A DNA stretch of 64,000 bases from an uncultured Pseudomonadota bacterium (GCA_903908265.1 CAIVRI010000005.1:1-64000); one strand, 5' to 3'. Positions 1-9,138 are shown, counted from the first letter of the stretch. Numbers and translations: made by a program. The notes: generated by a model from the letters alone, not told the origin.

Positions 1-576
1 GCCGCTTGGTGGCCTCGCCGGTGGTCCCAGTTCACGAAATCGGTGGTACCCAACTCAGGAAATCGGGTGGGTCCGAACTCAGGAAATCAGGTGGTACCCA
101 ACTCAGGAAATCGACTGGGTCCCATCAGAGGAAATCGTGCACGCAAAGCGGTCAAAGAATCTGACGAAATTGAAATTGGCGAATATGACCCGGCCAAACA
201 TGGCGGAGAAATCGCGCCACCACCGCCCGCTTTTCGATCCAACACTCCATTGACGGCCCTGCACTATCACGTCGGCTTGAGCGGCATCGACGATGCTGAT
301 GAGCGGCGAGAGTTACTGCGGAGCATCATCAGTTGCTCTTTTAAGCTATTGCCAAAGGTTGGCTCGCCGGATTACATGCGCCAGTGGGGCGAAGGCAAAA
401 GCCCGCAGCGGGTCAGATGCATGGCTTATCACCTCAGCTGGAACATCGGTTTCCCGGGTGCAAAAGAGACTAACGAGCTAGCGCGGCAGCACTGGGTGGA
501 AGACCTCAAATGGTTGACCAAAAACTACAAAGCAAAGATACCTGCGTCCAGGTGGCCGAAGGTGCCAACCTCTTGA
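1..576 (+). pseudogene. 3' part of an unrecognised gene behind a repeat tract (partial at window edge)
   Basis: The reading frame is open from the first base and ends at a TGA at 574-576. The first ~46 codons run through a 24-bp tandem repeat and read as an 8-residue repeat (NSGNRVGP-like), which is probably not protein-coding in origin. From about codon 50 the translation looks like real protein: an acidic stretch (DEIEIGEYDP), then HYHVGLSGIDDADERRELL, YMRQWGEGKSPQR and HWVEDLKWLTKNY. I recall this pattern as a short conserved C-terminal domain of unknown function in proteins near helicases, but I cannot name the family. No convincing start codon with a ribosome binding site lies between the repeats and the domain. 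It is therefore either the tail of a longer gene starting left of the window or a fragment cut off by insertion of a repeat-bearing element end. No function is assigned. Confidence 0.4.
19..138. repeat. Five tandem 24-bp repeats
   Basis: Units at about 19-42, 43-66, 67-90, 91-114 and 115-138 share the form GTGGTACCCAACTCAGGAAA followed by TCG. Units 2-4 differ at only a few positions; units 1 and 5 are more diverged. The length is a multiple of three and contains no stop, so a reading frame passes through by chance. Ordered short repeats of this size are typical of transposase-binding ends of some insertion elements. No transposase is in view, so that role is inference. Confidence 0.8.
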
Positions 577-822
577 AGAGTGCTGGCATCTTTAAAAAGA
601 GGTCTAACTGGATCGGTGAGGATGTCCTAAAAGCCCGACAGCCAGCCTGGCCTCGGAACGGCGGAGGTTGTATGATGTCTTGGTTGAATAGGCGTGGCCA
701 CTCCTAAAACTCAGGCGAGTTAGGGAATGCTATCGATGTATTTTTATATTCGGCATTCAGGTAAGTGCGCCAAATAGAGGCAGTTAAGGTCAATAAAGCC
801 GCGACAACAGGAGGAGAGCAGA
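577..822 (+). other. Leader region of the helicase/ATPase operon
   Basis: No convincing gene is present. The short ORF at 510-707 has no recognisable domain. The stretch 730-760 is AT-rich (atttttatatt) and could carry the promoter of the downstream operon, but I see no confident -35/-10 pair. A strong Shine-Dalgarno sequence (aggaggagag) ends just before the ATG at 823. Confidence 0.4.
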
Positions 823-3800
823 ATGTCCATGCATCAAATCCTGGGTGATGTCGCAGCGACGCTCGCAGCCTTATTGGAAAGTAATCTACCTCAAGTTGGT
901 AAAGACTGGTGGCAGTCATGCGTTATTGATCGACTCTCGATTCAGCAGCAGCGACTGGTAGCCGAGCGACGCGTTGACTCGCTGGCAGGTTTAGACCTCG
1001 CGGGATTGCTGCGGGTGTTCGATCAGAACTGGAATCCGCTTGGGTATCGACTGAACCTCGATCAGCAGACGCGCAGTTGGCTGAAGGAGGCGCAAGGAAT
1101 CCGCAACAGATGGGCTCACTTGCCTCCTGGGGGACTTCGATCAGAAGATGCCTACCGCGACGTCGACACGCTCCATCGGCTTCTCGTTGTACTTGGCGCA
1201 GACCAAGTAACCTTGGATCGGGCACAGGCTGAACGTGGACGTGTGCTAAGTGAGTTGTCCCCGCGACCGAATATTGGTGACGTCGCTACACAGGTTGCAC
1301 AGGCCAGGGGCGGCATCTCGAAGGGGACCGTCGTTCGCCTCAAGGCGCGCCCCGATATCACTGGGGCGGTGCTTGATGTCGTTCCCGGCGACCCGGAGGC
1401 TCGCTTCACGGTTTTTCATGGGGGCGAGGTCGCGACATACTACGAATCTCAGGTCGAGCCTATAGTCCTGAAGCCGAGCAGAAAGAATGTCGAACCAGAA
1501 GCGCTGCACGCTGCGCTCACGGCTACTCAGCTCAGGCACCCCAGCACCGGGCACCTCTACTCCCTTTACGCGTCACGGATCAATTTCGTCCCCTACCAAT
1601 TCCGGCCGGTACTGAAGTTGATCCAGGCGGATCGTCCTCGACTGCTGATCGCAGACGAGGTCGGCGTTGGCAAGACGATCGAAGCAGGCCTCATATTGAA
1701 GGAACTTCAAGCTCGTCGAGAACTGAAGTCCGTGCTGGTCATCTGCCCGAAGCCGCTGGTCGCCGAGCGCAAGTGGATGGAGGAACTCAAGCGTTTCGAC
1801 GAGCAGTGCACCCATATCGACGGCGACGCCCTGCGCTACTGCATCGAGGAGACCCACCTCGATGGGACATGGCCTCAACAATATGCGCGCTCGATCGTTC
1901 CGTATTCGCTGTTCGACGAAACTCTTCTGCTGGGAAAGCAGGGTAAGGGCCGCAAGATCCGGGGACTTCTGGATCTGGATCCACCGCCGGCATTCGATCT
2001 CGTCATTGTGGACGAGGCGCATCACATTCGGAATACGGACACCTGGGCCTACAGGACGGTCAGGTACTTCTGCGACAACGCTGAGGCGGTGGTGCTGCTG
2101 TCGGCGACGCCCATTCAATTGGGCGACAACGACCTCTTCACGTTGCTCCAGCTGGTTCGCCCCGACTTGCTCCCTAGCCGTCGCGATTTCGACCACATGG
2201 CGGAGCCCAACCCCCACATCAACGCGGCGATCGAAATCGCACGTAATGCGAAACCGGGGTGGATGGCTGCCGCGCGAAAAAGACTCGCGCTGGCCTTAGG
2301 GACCGATTGGGGAGCCTCGGTCCTGTCAGCAGACGCGCGGGTCCAACCACTCCTCGACGCGTTGGCTCAGCAAGAACTGCGAATCGAAGACCGCCTGACG
2401 GTAGTTAGGGAACTGGAGTCGCTCTACACCTTTGCGCCGATCATCAATCGGACGCGTCGGCGCGACATCGGAAATTTCACGACACGAAAGCCCGAGACGG
2501 TGTCTGTCGACTTCACGACAGAGCAGGAACTTCTGCACAGCGGAGTTCTCGACTTGGTCGGCAGGATTCTTGCCCATCGTCACGGTGACCGAAACCTGCC
2601 GTTCATGATGACGACGATCCGCAGGCAAGTGGCCAGTTGCGTGTTTGGTCTCGCGCCTTACCTAGAGGCTATCCTTTCAGGCCAGTTGACCCGACTTGAA
2701 TTGAGTGAGACGGATACCGATGACGGGGTGCAGGTGATGACAGAGGCGTTCGCAGAGTTCCGCGCCGACGTTGATGCGCTCCTTCGCCTAGCCAAGGGGC
2801 TGAGTTCGGAAGATCCCAAGTTTTCAAAGTTCGCCAAGGTAGTGTTGGACAAGCAGGCCCTGCCGAACAATAAACTGCTGGTATTTAGCACCTTCCGTCA
2901 CACGCTCGCCTATTTGGTGGACAAGCTCCAGAGTGAAAGTATCCGCATCGGACTGATCCACGGGGATGTGCCAGAGGAAGAACGCCGCGAACTGCGCAAC
3001 CGATTCAGCCGCCCGAAGGATGATCCTCGTGCGATCGATCTGCTGCTGTCCTCGGAGGTGGGCTGCGAAGGCCTCGACTACCAATTCTGTGACGGCATCG
3101 TCAACTACGACTTGCCATGGAACCCGATGCGGGTGGAGCAACGCATCGGCCGTATCGACCGCTATGGGCAGAAAAGCGAAACCGTGGCGATCTTCAACTT
3201 CATCACGCCTGGCACCGTGGATGCAGAGATCTACGAGCGGTGTCTGCTTCGAATTGGCGTGTTCCGGCAGGCGCTCGGTGGCAGCGAGGAAATCCTTGGA
3301 AAACTCACACGCGAGATCCGCTCTATCGCCGAAAACCTTCAGTTGACCTTGGAGGAGCAGTCCCACCGGCTCCAACAACTTGCCGATAACGAGATCCGTG
3401 TGGTGCAGGAACAGACACTTCTTGAAGAACAACAGGCGACGCTGTTCGGACTCTCGGTGCCAAAGCAAGATGAGGAATTGATCAAAAGTGCATCGAGCTT
3501 CTGGCTCACGCCATCCAGGATTCGAAACCTCATCGAGGCGTACCTGTCGACGCTCGACTCGGGCCGGTCGTACAAGCTGCAGGGCCGACAGCCGATCGTG
3601 AGCATTCAGCTCAATCAAGAAATCCGGAACCGATTGATCAGTGATTTCAAGGCAGTCTCGCAGATTGGTGCCGTTGACCGAACCTGGGAACGCTGGCTCA
3701 AGGGCAACGACCCCTATCTGCGATTGACCTTCGACCCGGCGGCTGCTGACGAGGACCGGTCGGCTACGTTCGTCACGCCTACGCATCCCTTGGCCAGGCA

Positions 3801-4365
3801 AGCCGCCAAGATATCTGAGCCCCTATCGACGCTCGCGTGTGCCGTTTCAGCCAAGTCATCGATTGTGGCGTCGGGTCGCTATCCGTTCGCGATCTATCGG
3901 TGGAAAGTCATGGGCGTGAGGGAGTCCTTCGCGTTCCAACCAATCTGCGAAAGCGAGGAGCACTCGAAAGCCTTGCTGGAGTTGCTTGAGGGTGCGACCG
4001 CCGCTCAGGGTGCGGCAGCAATCACGGTCGCCGAAGAGGAACGACTGGAGGCCATTCACTACCGGGTCTGGATGAGCCGGCGTGGAGAACACATCGAGTC
4101 TGTGACTCAGTCTGCAGAAATCAGGATGGCATCGCTCAAGGCCTCGCACCAGGCCCGCTTGGCTCTGCTTGAAGAGCAACGTGATCAAGCGACTGATGCG
4201 CGCATCAGGCGGATGAAGGATGGACAGATCGAAGCTGCCAACCGCGATTTCGAGCGGCGGTCTTCAGAATTGGATCGGGTCGCAGGGCAGGCCGAGATCG
4301 TAGCCGAAGCCGCTGTCCTTGGGGTTCTGACTGTGGAATCACTATCCGCGCAGACGGGAACATGA
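823..4365 (+). CDS. HEPN-domain SNF2-family helicase (defence-like)
   Basis: 1180 aa, preceded by the strong ribosome binding site AGGAGGAG. Residues ~1-125 resemble a Swt1-type HEPN domain and contain RNRWAH (R94-H99), which fits the catalytic RX4H motif of HEPN ribonucleases. Residues ~168-215 look like a small beta-barrel (KGTVVRLKARPDITG). The helicase core follows: YQFRPVLKLI, Walker A DEVGVGKT (~279-286), DEAH at 397-400, SATPIQ, and motif VI QRIGRIDR (~773-780), all intact. The C-terminal ~350 residues are charged and partly coiled-coil. SNF2 proteins of this layout (HepA/DrmD-like) occur in phage-defence islands. The next gene, 36 bp downstream on the same strand, is a GHKL ATPase, so the two probably form one operon. 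Inference: an ATP-driven nucleic-acid sensor or translocase coupled to an RNase. The exact system is not recognised. Confidence 0.85.
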   Translation: MSMHQILGDVAATLAALLESNLPQVGKDWWQSCVIDRLSIQQQRLVAERRVDSLAGLDLAGLLRVFDQNWNPLGYRLNLDQQTRSWLKEAQGIRNRWAHLPPGGLRSEDAYRDVDTLHRLLVVLGADQVTLDRAQAERGRVLSELSPRPNIGDVATQVAQARGGISKGTVVRLKARPDITGAVLDVVPGDPEARFTVFHGGEVATYYESQVEPIVLKPSRKNVEPEALHAALTATQLRHPSTGHLYSLYASRINFVPYQFRPVLKLIQADRPRLLIADEVGVGKTIEAGLILKELQARRELKSVLVICPKPLVAERKWMEELKRFDEQCTHIDGDALRYCIEETHLDGTWPQQYARSIVPYSLFDETLLLGKQGKGRKIRGLLDLDPPPAFDLVIVDEAHHIRNTDTWAYRTVRYFCDNAEAVVLLSATPIQLGDNDLFTLLQLVRPDLLPSRRDFDHMAEPNPHINAAIEIARNAKPGWMAAARKRLALALGTDWGASVLSADARVQPLLDALAQQELRIEDRLTVVRELESLYTFAPIINRTRRRDIGNFTTRKPETVSVDFTTEQELLHSGVLDLVGRILAHRHGDRNLPFMMTTIRRQVASCVFGLAPYLEAILSGQLTRLELSETDTDDGVQVMTEAFAEFRADVDALLRLAKGLSSEDPKFSKFAKVVLDKQALPNNKLLVFSTFRHTLAYLVDKLQSESIRIGLIHGDVPEEERRELRNRFSRPKDDPRAIDLLLSSEVGCEGLDYQFCDGIVNYDLPWNPMRVEQRIGRIDRYGQKSETVAIFNFITPGTVDAEIYERCLLRIGVFRQALGGSEEILGKLTREIRSIAENLQLTLEEQSHRLQQLADNEIRVVQEQTLLEEQQATLFGLSVPKQDEELIKSASSFWLTPSRIRNLIEAYLSTLDSGRSYKLQGRQPIVSIQLNQEIRNRLISDFKAVSQIGAVDRTWERWLKGNDPYLRLTFDPAAADEDRSATFVTPTHPLARQAAKISEPLSTLACAVSAKSSIVASGRYPFAIYRWKVMGVRESFAFQPICESEEHSKALLELLEGATAAQGAAAITVAEEERLEAIHYRVWMSRRGEHIESVTQSAEIRMASLKASHQARLALLEEQRDQATDARIRRMKDGQIEAANRDFERRSSELDRVAGQAEIVAEAAVLGVLTVESLSAQTGT

Positions 4366-4401
4366 CCAACGCTGATTGCAAAGTAAAAAGAGAGGTGGCC
4401 G

Positions 4402-7400
4402 ATGACCTTTAGCAAACCAGAGTTCGATCAACTCCAGTCGGATCGACTTGCTTACGTTGATGGCCTCCGAAGAAATAAGGGATTCGAAGCTGGCATTCTT
4501 CGGCTGCTGACGCAACTCTACCCCGACAACGCACACTTCATTTACGAACTACTGCAAAACGCAGAAGATGCGAAGGCTTCATACGCGCGATTTACCCTCT
4601 CCAAGGAGGCACTGCTCTTCGAGCATGACGGATCACGTCTCTTTTCGGCAAGGGATGTGGAGTCGATTACCAGCATAGGTGACAGTACCAAAGCGGACTC
4701 TCCAACAGAGATTGGTAAGTTTGGAGTCGGCTTCAAGGCGGTCTTCGCTTACACAAAGACGCCAGAAATTCACTCCGGCGAATATCACTTTCGCATTCGT
4801 GACCTCGTGGTTCCAGAACTCCTGCCCTCATCGCACATTTCTGCAGAAGGGTTCAAGACAACGTTTCTGTTTCCATTTGATCATCAGAAAAAAGATGCGC
4901 AGCAAGCCGCGCAGGAGATCACCGGGGCTCTGAAGTCGTTGGACGATACGGCTCTACTTTTCTTGTCGAATATTTGCAAAATTAGCTTTGTACTGCCGGA
5001 TGGTTCTGAGGGAAGATTGGAGCGAAATACTCCAACGGATATTCCTCAGTTATCCAGCAAAGGCCAGCAGATTCAAGTTATTGTGAACACACCCTCGACC
5101 GCGCCTCGCAAGTCAAACTGGCTTTTATACAGTCAAGTCGTAACTATCGACGATGAATCGACGCGCAAGGATTGCACCGTTGCGATTGCCTTTAGCCTCG
5201 CAGAGAACGAAGGCAAAACCAAAAAGTCGAACTGGAAAGTGGTCCCCCTCCACCCAGGCCGAGTTTCAATCTATTTTCCAGCTGACAAGGAAACATCGAA
5301 CCTTCGGTTCCACATGCATGCGCCATTCGCTTCGACAGTGGCGCGCGATAGCGTTCGGGACTGCCAAGGAAATCACCAACTCTTAGCAGCTCTTGCACAA
5401 TTGACTTCCGAATCCATGATTAACTTGCGCGATCGGGGTTTGCTAACAATATCGGCACTTGAGGTACTTCCTATCGAGGACGACAACCTGCCGAAGTTTT
5501 ATGAACCAATTAGAGAAAAACTTATTCTCTCATTCGCAGAACAGGCTCTGGTCCTCACTATTTCCGGTGAATATCGTAAGTCCGGCGATCTTTTTCGTGG
5601 TCCCGCCGATATTGCAGCAGTCTTGGGCGACAAAGATCTTGCCTTAATTACTGGGGAAAAGTTGACTACACCACTTTGGTGTGCGAACCCGCCTCAAGTA
5701 AACCAACGCGCGGATAAGTTTCTAGACAGTCTCTTAATTAAATTATGGGGCTGGGAAGAGTTGTCCGAAGCGTTAGATTGCACTTCATGCAAGGTTGCAT
5801 ATGGAGAGGATAAAGGGAGGTTGAAGCGGCTTAGTTCTTGGATCGCCTCTAAAGAGGACGCATGGTTACAGAAATTCTATGCAATGCTGCATGATGCAAT
5901 ACTGCGACATCACGAGACTTTTGATGTAGCAGATCTTTCTTTTGTTCGCGTGATCAAGGATGGTCAGAACCATATGGTCCGACCTCGCGAGGCCTTCTTC
6001 GCACTTGACGAGGCAGAGAGAAAGTCTGATGTACTTTGGGTTAAGCAAGAAACTTATTCATCAGGTAAATCCGTTGCTCAGAAAGAGAGCGCCAAACGAT
6101 TTCTCGTGCACGCTGGAGTCAAGGTTTTTAATGAAAAAGAAGCTTTGGCCGTACTTCTTTCAACATACAAAGAGGGGACATTTCCGAATGACTCGACGCA
6201 CTTAAGACATATTCGGCAGTTTGTTCAATTTCACAAGAGGCAACCCCGGGATGTAGATGTTTTTGCAGGAAAGAAATTTCTTCGAGCAATCAATTCAAAA
6301 CATCCAGACAAAAATATATTCTGCGATCCTTCGCGAATTTACTTAGATACACCATATGAGGAAACCGGACTAGCATCCATAAAAAGTGCACAGCCAAAAT
6401 ATATATTGTGGAACGGATACGTAGATTTAAAAGCAGGCTTCGTTGATTTCGTAAAGGCCGTGGGAGTGCAGGCAGAACTGACAATTGTCGAAGCCCGAGT
6501 ATCAGATAACGAAAATTGGCAACGGCTATCTAAAGACTATGGATATAGAGTTCGCTGTACAGCATCAGCCATTGTCGCAGATTGGACGATCGAAGGTATT
6601 TTTTTATTGCTTCAAGAGCCATCGCTCGAAGCAAGTCGTCTTATCTGGAAGGCTTTGATTCGTGCGGATAGAAGGGTAGCAAAGGCTCGGTTTCGACCGA
6701 ACCAAAGTTACGACGTTATCGAATCGGAATCTCAGCTGATTTGTCATCTCAAGGGGACCGCGTGGATTCCAGATTCCGATGGCAATTTCCACTTGCCGAA
6801 CGAGATATCTCGCACCCAACTTAGGGCGGATTTTCCGTTCGATAATCAGAATGGGCTCCTTGACGCAATCGGACTCGAGAGCAGTGTGCTGAAAAAGAGC
6901 GAAGAATTTCAGCGCAAAGATCTGACAGTTAGGGAAATCGGGTTTAGCGGCGTTAACGGCGCCACCAATGTGGCAAATGCCGCGAAACAGGCCGGCCTTA
7001 GCGAAGAGGATTTAGTGGCAATGATCAGGCAACATGCGCCAAGCCCCGATCAACCGGAAGAGGAAGTTCGCAACACAGATCGTCGCCGGCGTGGTGTTCT
7101 AGAGCACCGCGATAACGCTCCCTCAAGGGAGTCTGTTCAGCGCGAGCGATTAATTCAATCCAACGTGCAAGGCGTCATGGCAGAGGCGAAGGCATACCTG
7201 CGAGCGAAGTACACCAATGGGCAGGGGCAGATGGTCTGCCAAGTTTGCAAAAATGAGATGCCCTTTAAATTGGGCACGGGCGAGCACTACTTTGAGGCAG
7301 TTCAGGCGATCCGAGGTCTTTCTCAGCACTACTACGAGAACCGGCTGGCTCTATGTCCCACCTGCGCTGCGATGTATCAGTACGCGAGAGCATGTACCGA

Positions 7401-7563
7401 TCCTGAGTTGAAGGACCGAGTTGAAGCTATCGACGGTGAAACTGCTGGTTTATCTGTCGAGTTAGAAGTGGTGCTGGCGGGGTTGACGCGGAAGATCCGT
7501 TTTGTCGGAACGCACTTCTTCGATCTCAGGGTGGTCCTAGACGGATCAGAGGCTAAGGATTAG
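4402..7563 (+). CDS. Sacsin-like GHKL/HSP90-type ATPase with degenerate HNH-like zinc region
   Basis: 1053 aa; ATG preceded by gagaggtgg. The N-terminal ~220 residues carry a GHKL ATPase fold of the sacsin type: N-box YELLQNAEDA (~48-57), an HDG motif near 75-77, SIGDSTK (~91-97) and the glycine lid EIGKFGVGFKAVF (~103-115). The middle ~700 residues have no domain I can name. Near the C-terminus CQVC (946-949) and CPTC (985-988) form a paired zinc-binding site in the pattern of an HNH finger, but the usual catalytic histidines are absent (EAVQAI where EVHHI would be expected; Q where the last H would be). This suggests a structural or DNA-binding zinc region. Codon use looks more AT-rich than the core genes, consistent with transfer. 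It lies 36 bp after the HEPN-SNF2 gene. Inferred role: ATPase partner in a defence complex. Confidence 0.8.
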   Translation: MTFSKPEFDQLQSDRLAYVDGLRRNKGFEAGILRLLTQLYPDNAHFIYELLQNAEDAKASYARFTLSKEALLFEHDGSRLFSARDVESITSIGDSTKADSPTEIGKFGVGFKAVFAYTKTPEIHSGEYHFRIRDLVVPELLPSSHISAEGFKTTFLFPFDHQKKDAQQAAQEITGALKSLDDTALLFLSNICKISFVLPDGSEGRLERNTPTDIPQLSSKGQQIQVIVNTPSTAPRKSNWLLYSQVVTIDDESTRKDCTVAIAFSLAENEGKTKKSNWKVVPLHPGRVSIYFPADKETSNLRFHMHAPFASTVARDSVRDCQGNHQLLAALAQLTSESMINLRDRGLLTISALEVLPIEDDNLPKFYEPIREKLILSFAEQALVLTISGEYRKSGDLFRGPADIAAVLGDKDLALITGEKLTTPLWCANPPQVNQRADKFLDSLLIKLWGWEELSEALDCTSCKVAYGEDKGRLKRLSSWIASKEDAWLQKFYAMLHDAILRHHETFDVADLSFVRVIKDGQNHMVRPREAFFALDEAERKSDVLWVKQETYSSGKSVAQKESAKRFLVHAGVKVFNEKEALAVLLSTYKEGTFPNDSTHLRHIRQFVQFHKRQPRDVDVFAGKKFLRAINSKHPDKNIFCDPSRIYLDTPYEETGLASIKSAQPKYILWNGYVDLKAGFVDFVKAVGVQAELTIVEARVSDNENWQRLSKDYGYRVRCTASAIVADWTIEGIFLLLQEPSLEASRLIWKALIRADRRVAKARFRPNQSYDVIESESQLICHLKGTAWIPDSDGNFHLPNEISRTQLRADFPFDNQNGLLDAIGLESSVLKKSEEFQRKDLTVREIGFSGVNGATNVANAAKQAGLSEEDLVAMIRQHAPSPDQPEEEVRNTDRRRRGVLEHRDNAPSRESVQRERLIQSNVQGVMAEAKAYLRAKYTNGQGQMVCQVCKNEMPFKLGTGEHYFEAVQAIRGLSQHYYENRLALCPTCAAMYQYARACTDPELKDRVEAIDGETAGLSVELEVVLAGLTRKIRFVGTHFFDLRVVLDGSEAKD

Positions 7564-7597
7564 TGACAGTGACAAGTTGCTGGATTTGCCCAATACG

Positions 7598-7858
7598 TCA
7601 AACCGAAATTCGTAGCGATTTTTTCCGATTCCCCACCGCCCGACTGACCAAATTACTTATCGAACCTGCTGCCTGTATGTCATTGAAAATACTTGAAGTG
7701 GCGTCGCGAGCGCTCGCGCCCACTAGGTTTTTGACCATAAGCAGCAAAATCACTCCGAAAAATATGAATCCAAAAACACCTTTGACTAGAGCGAATACGA
7801 GTCTGAGCCCAGCCAAAGCTAGCGGAATCATGGCTAACAGAATCAAGATCTGAATCAC
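7598..7858 (-). CDS. Small membrane protein of unknown function
   Basis: 86 aa from a GTG start; an in-frame stop lies three codons upstream, so this is the only start. The N-terminal half is very hydrophobic (MIQILILLAMIPLALAGL and GVFGFIFFGVILLLMV), giving two predicted membrane helices, followed by a polar, basic tail. It is convergent with the GHKL ATPase gene, 34 bp from its stop. No clear Shine-Dalgarno sequence precedes it. It could be a small membrane accessory of the neighbouring module or an unrelated cargo gene. I do not recognise a family. Confidence 0.4.
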   Translation of the reverse strand: MIQILILLAMIPLALAGLRLVFALVKGVFGFIFFGVILLLMVKNLVGASARDATSSIFNDIQAAGSISNLVSRAVGNRKKSLRISV

Positions 7859-8246
7859 GTGTGCCTATGATGAGGTTATTGCTGCGAACCCTACTTGACG
7901 CCAGTCCGAAGCCTGCAAGGAGTCCAAACTCGTGATTTGCAGCGATTGAGACTGAATCGCGACATTTGAGAGTTCATGCTAACCATTGAGAAGCTCACCC
8001 AATGAGCTTTCAGTTCTCTTTTGCTATCCAATGCCACAAAAAAACCGCTCGATTCGTCCGCGCGTAAGTCATTGATTTATATGAGGGTGACGGTCGTACC
8101 TTCCGGACTTCGACCTGCAACGGGTGGGGAGGGTCGGAGAGAGAATACGCAAACGGAGAGTAAAACGCGCCGGTTACTGGCAGAAATGGCCCTCTCCTTA
8201 GTCCGCAAGAACCCGCAGCAACCCGCGCAAACACGTGCTAGTAGGC
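7859..8246. other. Gene-poor stretch between island and tmRNA
   Basis: About 390 bp without a supportable gene. ORFs on both strands here (for example 8010-8234 minus and 8021-8362 plus) have no recognisable domains, and the plus-strand one reads antisense through the tmRNA. Because it abuts the tmRNA 3' end, a classic integration site, this may be the junction-proximal end of a genomic island. I could not find a second copy of the tmRNA 3' end in the window. Confidence 0.4.
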
Positions 8247-8278
8247 AAAAAAAAGCCAACCGGTTAGGGTTGGCTTTT
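8247..8278 (-). terminator. Rho-independent terminator of ssrA
   Basis: On the minus strand AAAAGCCAACC pairs with GGTTGGCTTTT and a run of eight T follows. It starts 8 nt past the tmRNA 3' CCA. Confidence 0.85.
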
Positions 8279-8285
8279 AAGGTAT

Positions 8286-8636
8286 TGGTGGAGCCGGGGG
8301 GAATCGAACCCCCGTCCGCAAGTCCTACGCTACAAGATCTACATGCTTATCCGGTCTATTGATCTCGCTTCGAGCTACCCGATCGGCAGGGAAAACTCGA
8401 GGCCAGACCCGTCCTTTTTAGCGATGTGCGACCCGGGTCACGCGCACACCACGATCCTGAGTTTGCGACCCCATCTCCCCCCGCTCAGGCACGGAAGAAG
8501 TGGAGTAGGCGGGGCTTAAGCCGCCAGAGCGTAGCTGTTGTCGTTCGCAGCTAAAATTTGCAAATGGTTTAACGAGGAATCCGCACCTCGGCATGCACCT
8601 GGAGTTTCGTAACCCACGTCGAAACCGGTCGGCCCC
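8286..8636 (-). ncRNA. ssrA: tmRNA
   Basis: Transfer-messenger RNA for ribosome rescue. The 5' end GGGGCCGACCGGTTTCGAC and the 3' end with a T-arm (GGGTTCGATTCCCCCCGG) and CCA are characteristic. The internal reading frame encodes the tag ANDNSYALAA followed by TAA, close to the E. coli tag ANDENYALAA. About 351 nt long. Its protein partner smpB lies ~2 kb away on the same strand. The 3' end faces the accessory block at 1-8 kb, consistent with ssrA being an integration site. Confidence 0.95.
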
Positions 8637-8734
8637 AGAAGCAGGAACAGCATACCAGATCATCGTCCTGATCCGTTAATTGGGTTAGAGTTTCCCCATT
8701 GCAACGGGGCGACGCCCCTTATTTGGAGTCCGCC

Positions 8735-9082
8735 ATGCTGCAGCGTCTCGATACCGGTCCCCGCATGTCCGAAGCGGTCGTTCACGGCCAGACCGTCTAT
8801 CTCGCCGGGCAGGTCGCCGACGACACGACCCTCGACGTTGCCGGCCAGACTCGGGAAGTGCTGGCCTCGATCGACAGCCTTCTCGAGCGCGTCGGCTCCG
8901 ACAAGAAACACATCCTGCAGGCGACGGTGTATCTGGCGGACATCGCGACCTTCAAGGATATGAATTCGGCCTGGGATGCGTGGGTCGCGCAAGGGCACAC
9001 GCCAGCCCGTGCGACCGTCGAGGCCAAGCTGGCCGCCCCCGAGTACAAGGTGGAGATCGTGGTGGTGGCCGCGCTGGCCTGA
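8735..9082 (+). CDS. RidA/YjgF family protein
   Basis: 115 aa starting at ATG 8735, with TTTGGAG seven bases upstream; the longer TTG start at 8699 runs through a small GC hairpin and is unlikely. The sequence MLQRLDTGPRMSEAVVHGQTVYLAGQ through ARATVEAKLAAPEYKVEIVVVAAL matches the YjgF/YER057c/UK114 family, including the conserved arginine (ARATVEA) that binds carboxylates in RidA imine deaminases. The sequence is of the RidA-like subgroup rather than clearly orthologous RidA (the usual ..GPYSQA.. segment is replaced by GPRMSEAV). Likely cytosolic, clearing reactive enamine/imine intermediates. It is followed after 56 bp by an exported amidohydrolase. Confidence 0.85.
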   Translation: MLQRLDTGPRMSEAVVHGQTVYLAGQVADDTTLDVAGQTREVLASIDSLLERVGSDKKHILQATVYLADIATFKDMNSAWDAWVAQGHTPARATVEAKLAAPEYKVEIVVVAALA

Positions 9083-9138
9083 AGTGCCGGGGTCGGCCGG
9101 TGCCGACCCCGATTTGATCATCTGCGCGAGGGGCTGGT

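Noticed and set aside
8021-8362. Plus-strand ORF ending ...LVEPGGIEPPSASPT
   Set aside because: Its second half is the antisense translation of the tmRNA T-arm and 3' end, a well-known false ORF pattern; the first half has no recognisable domain.
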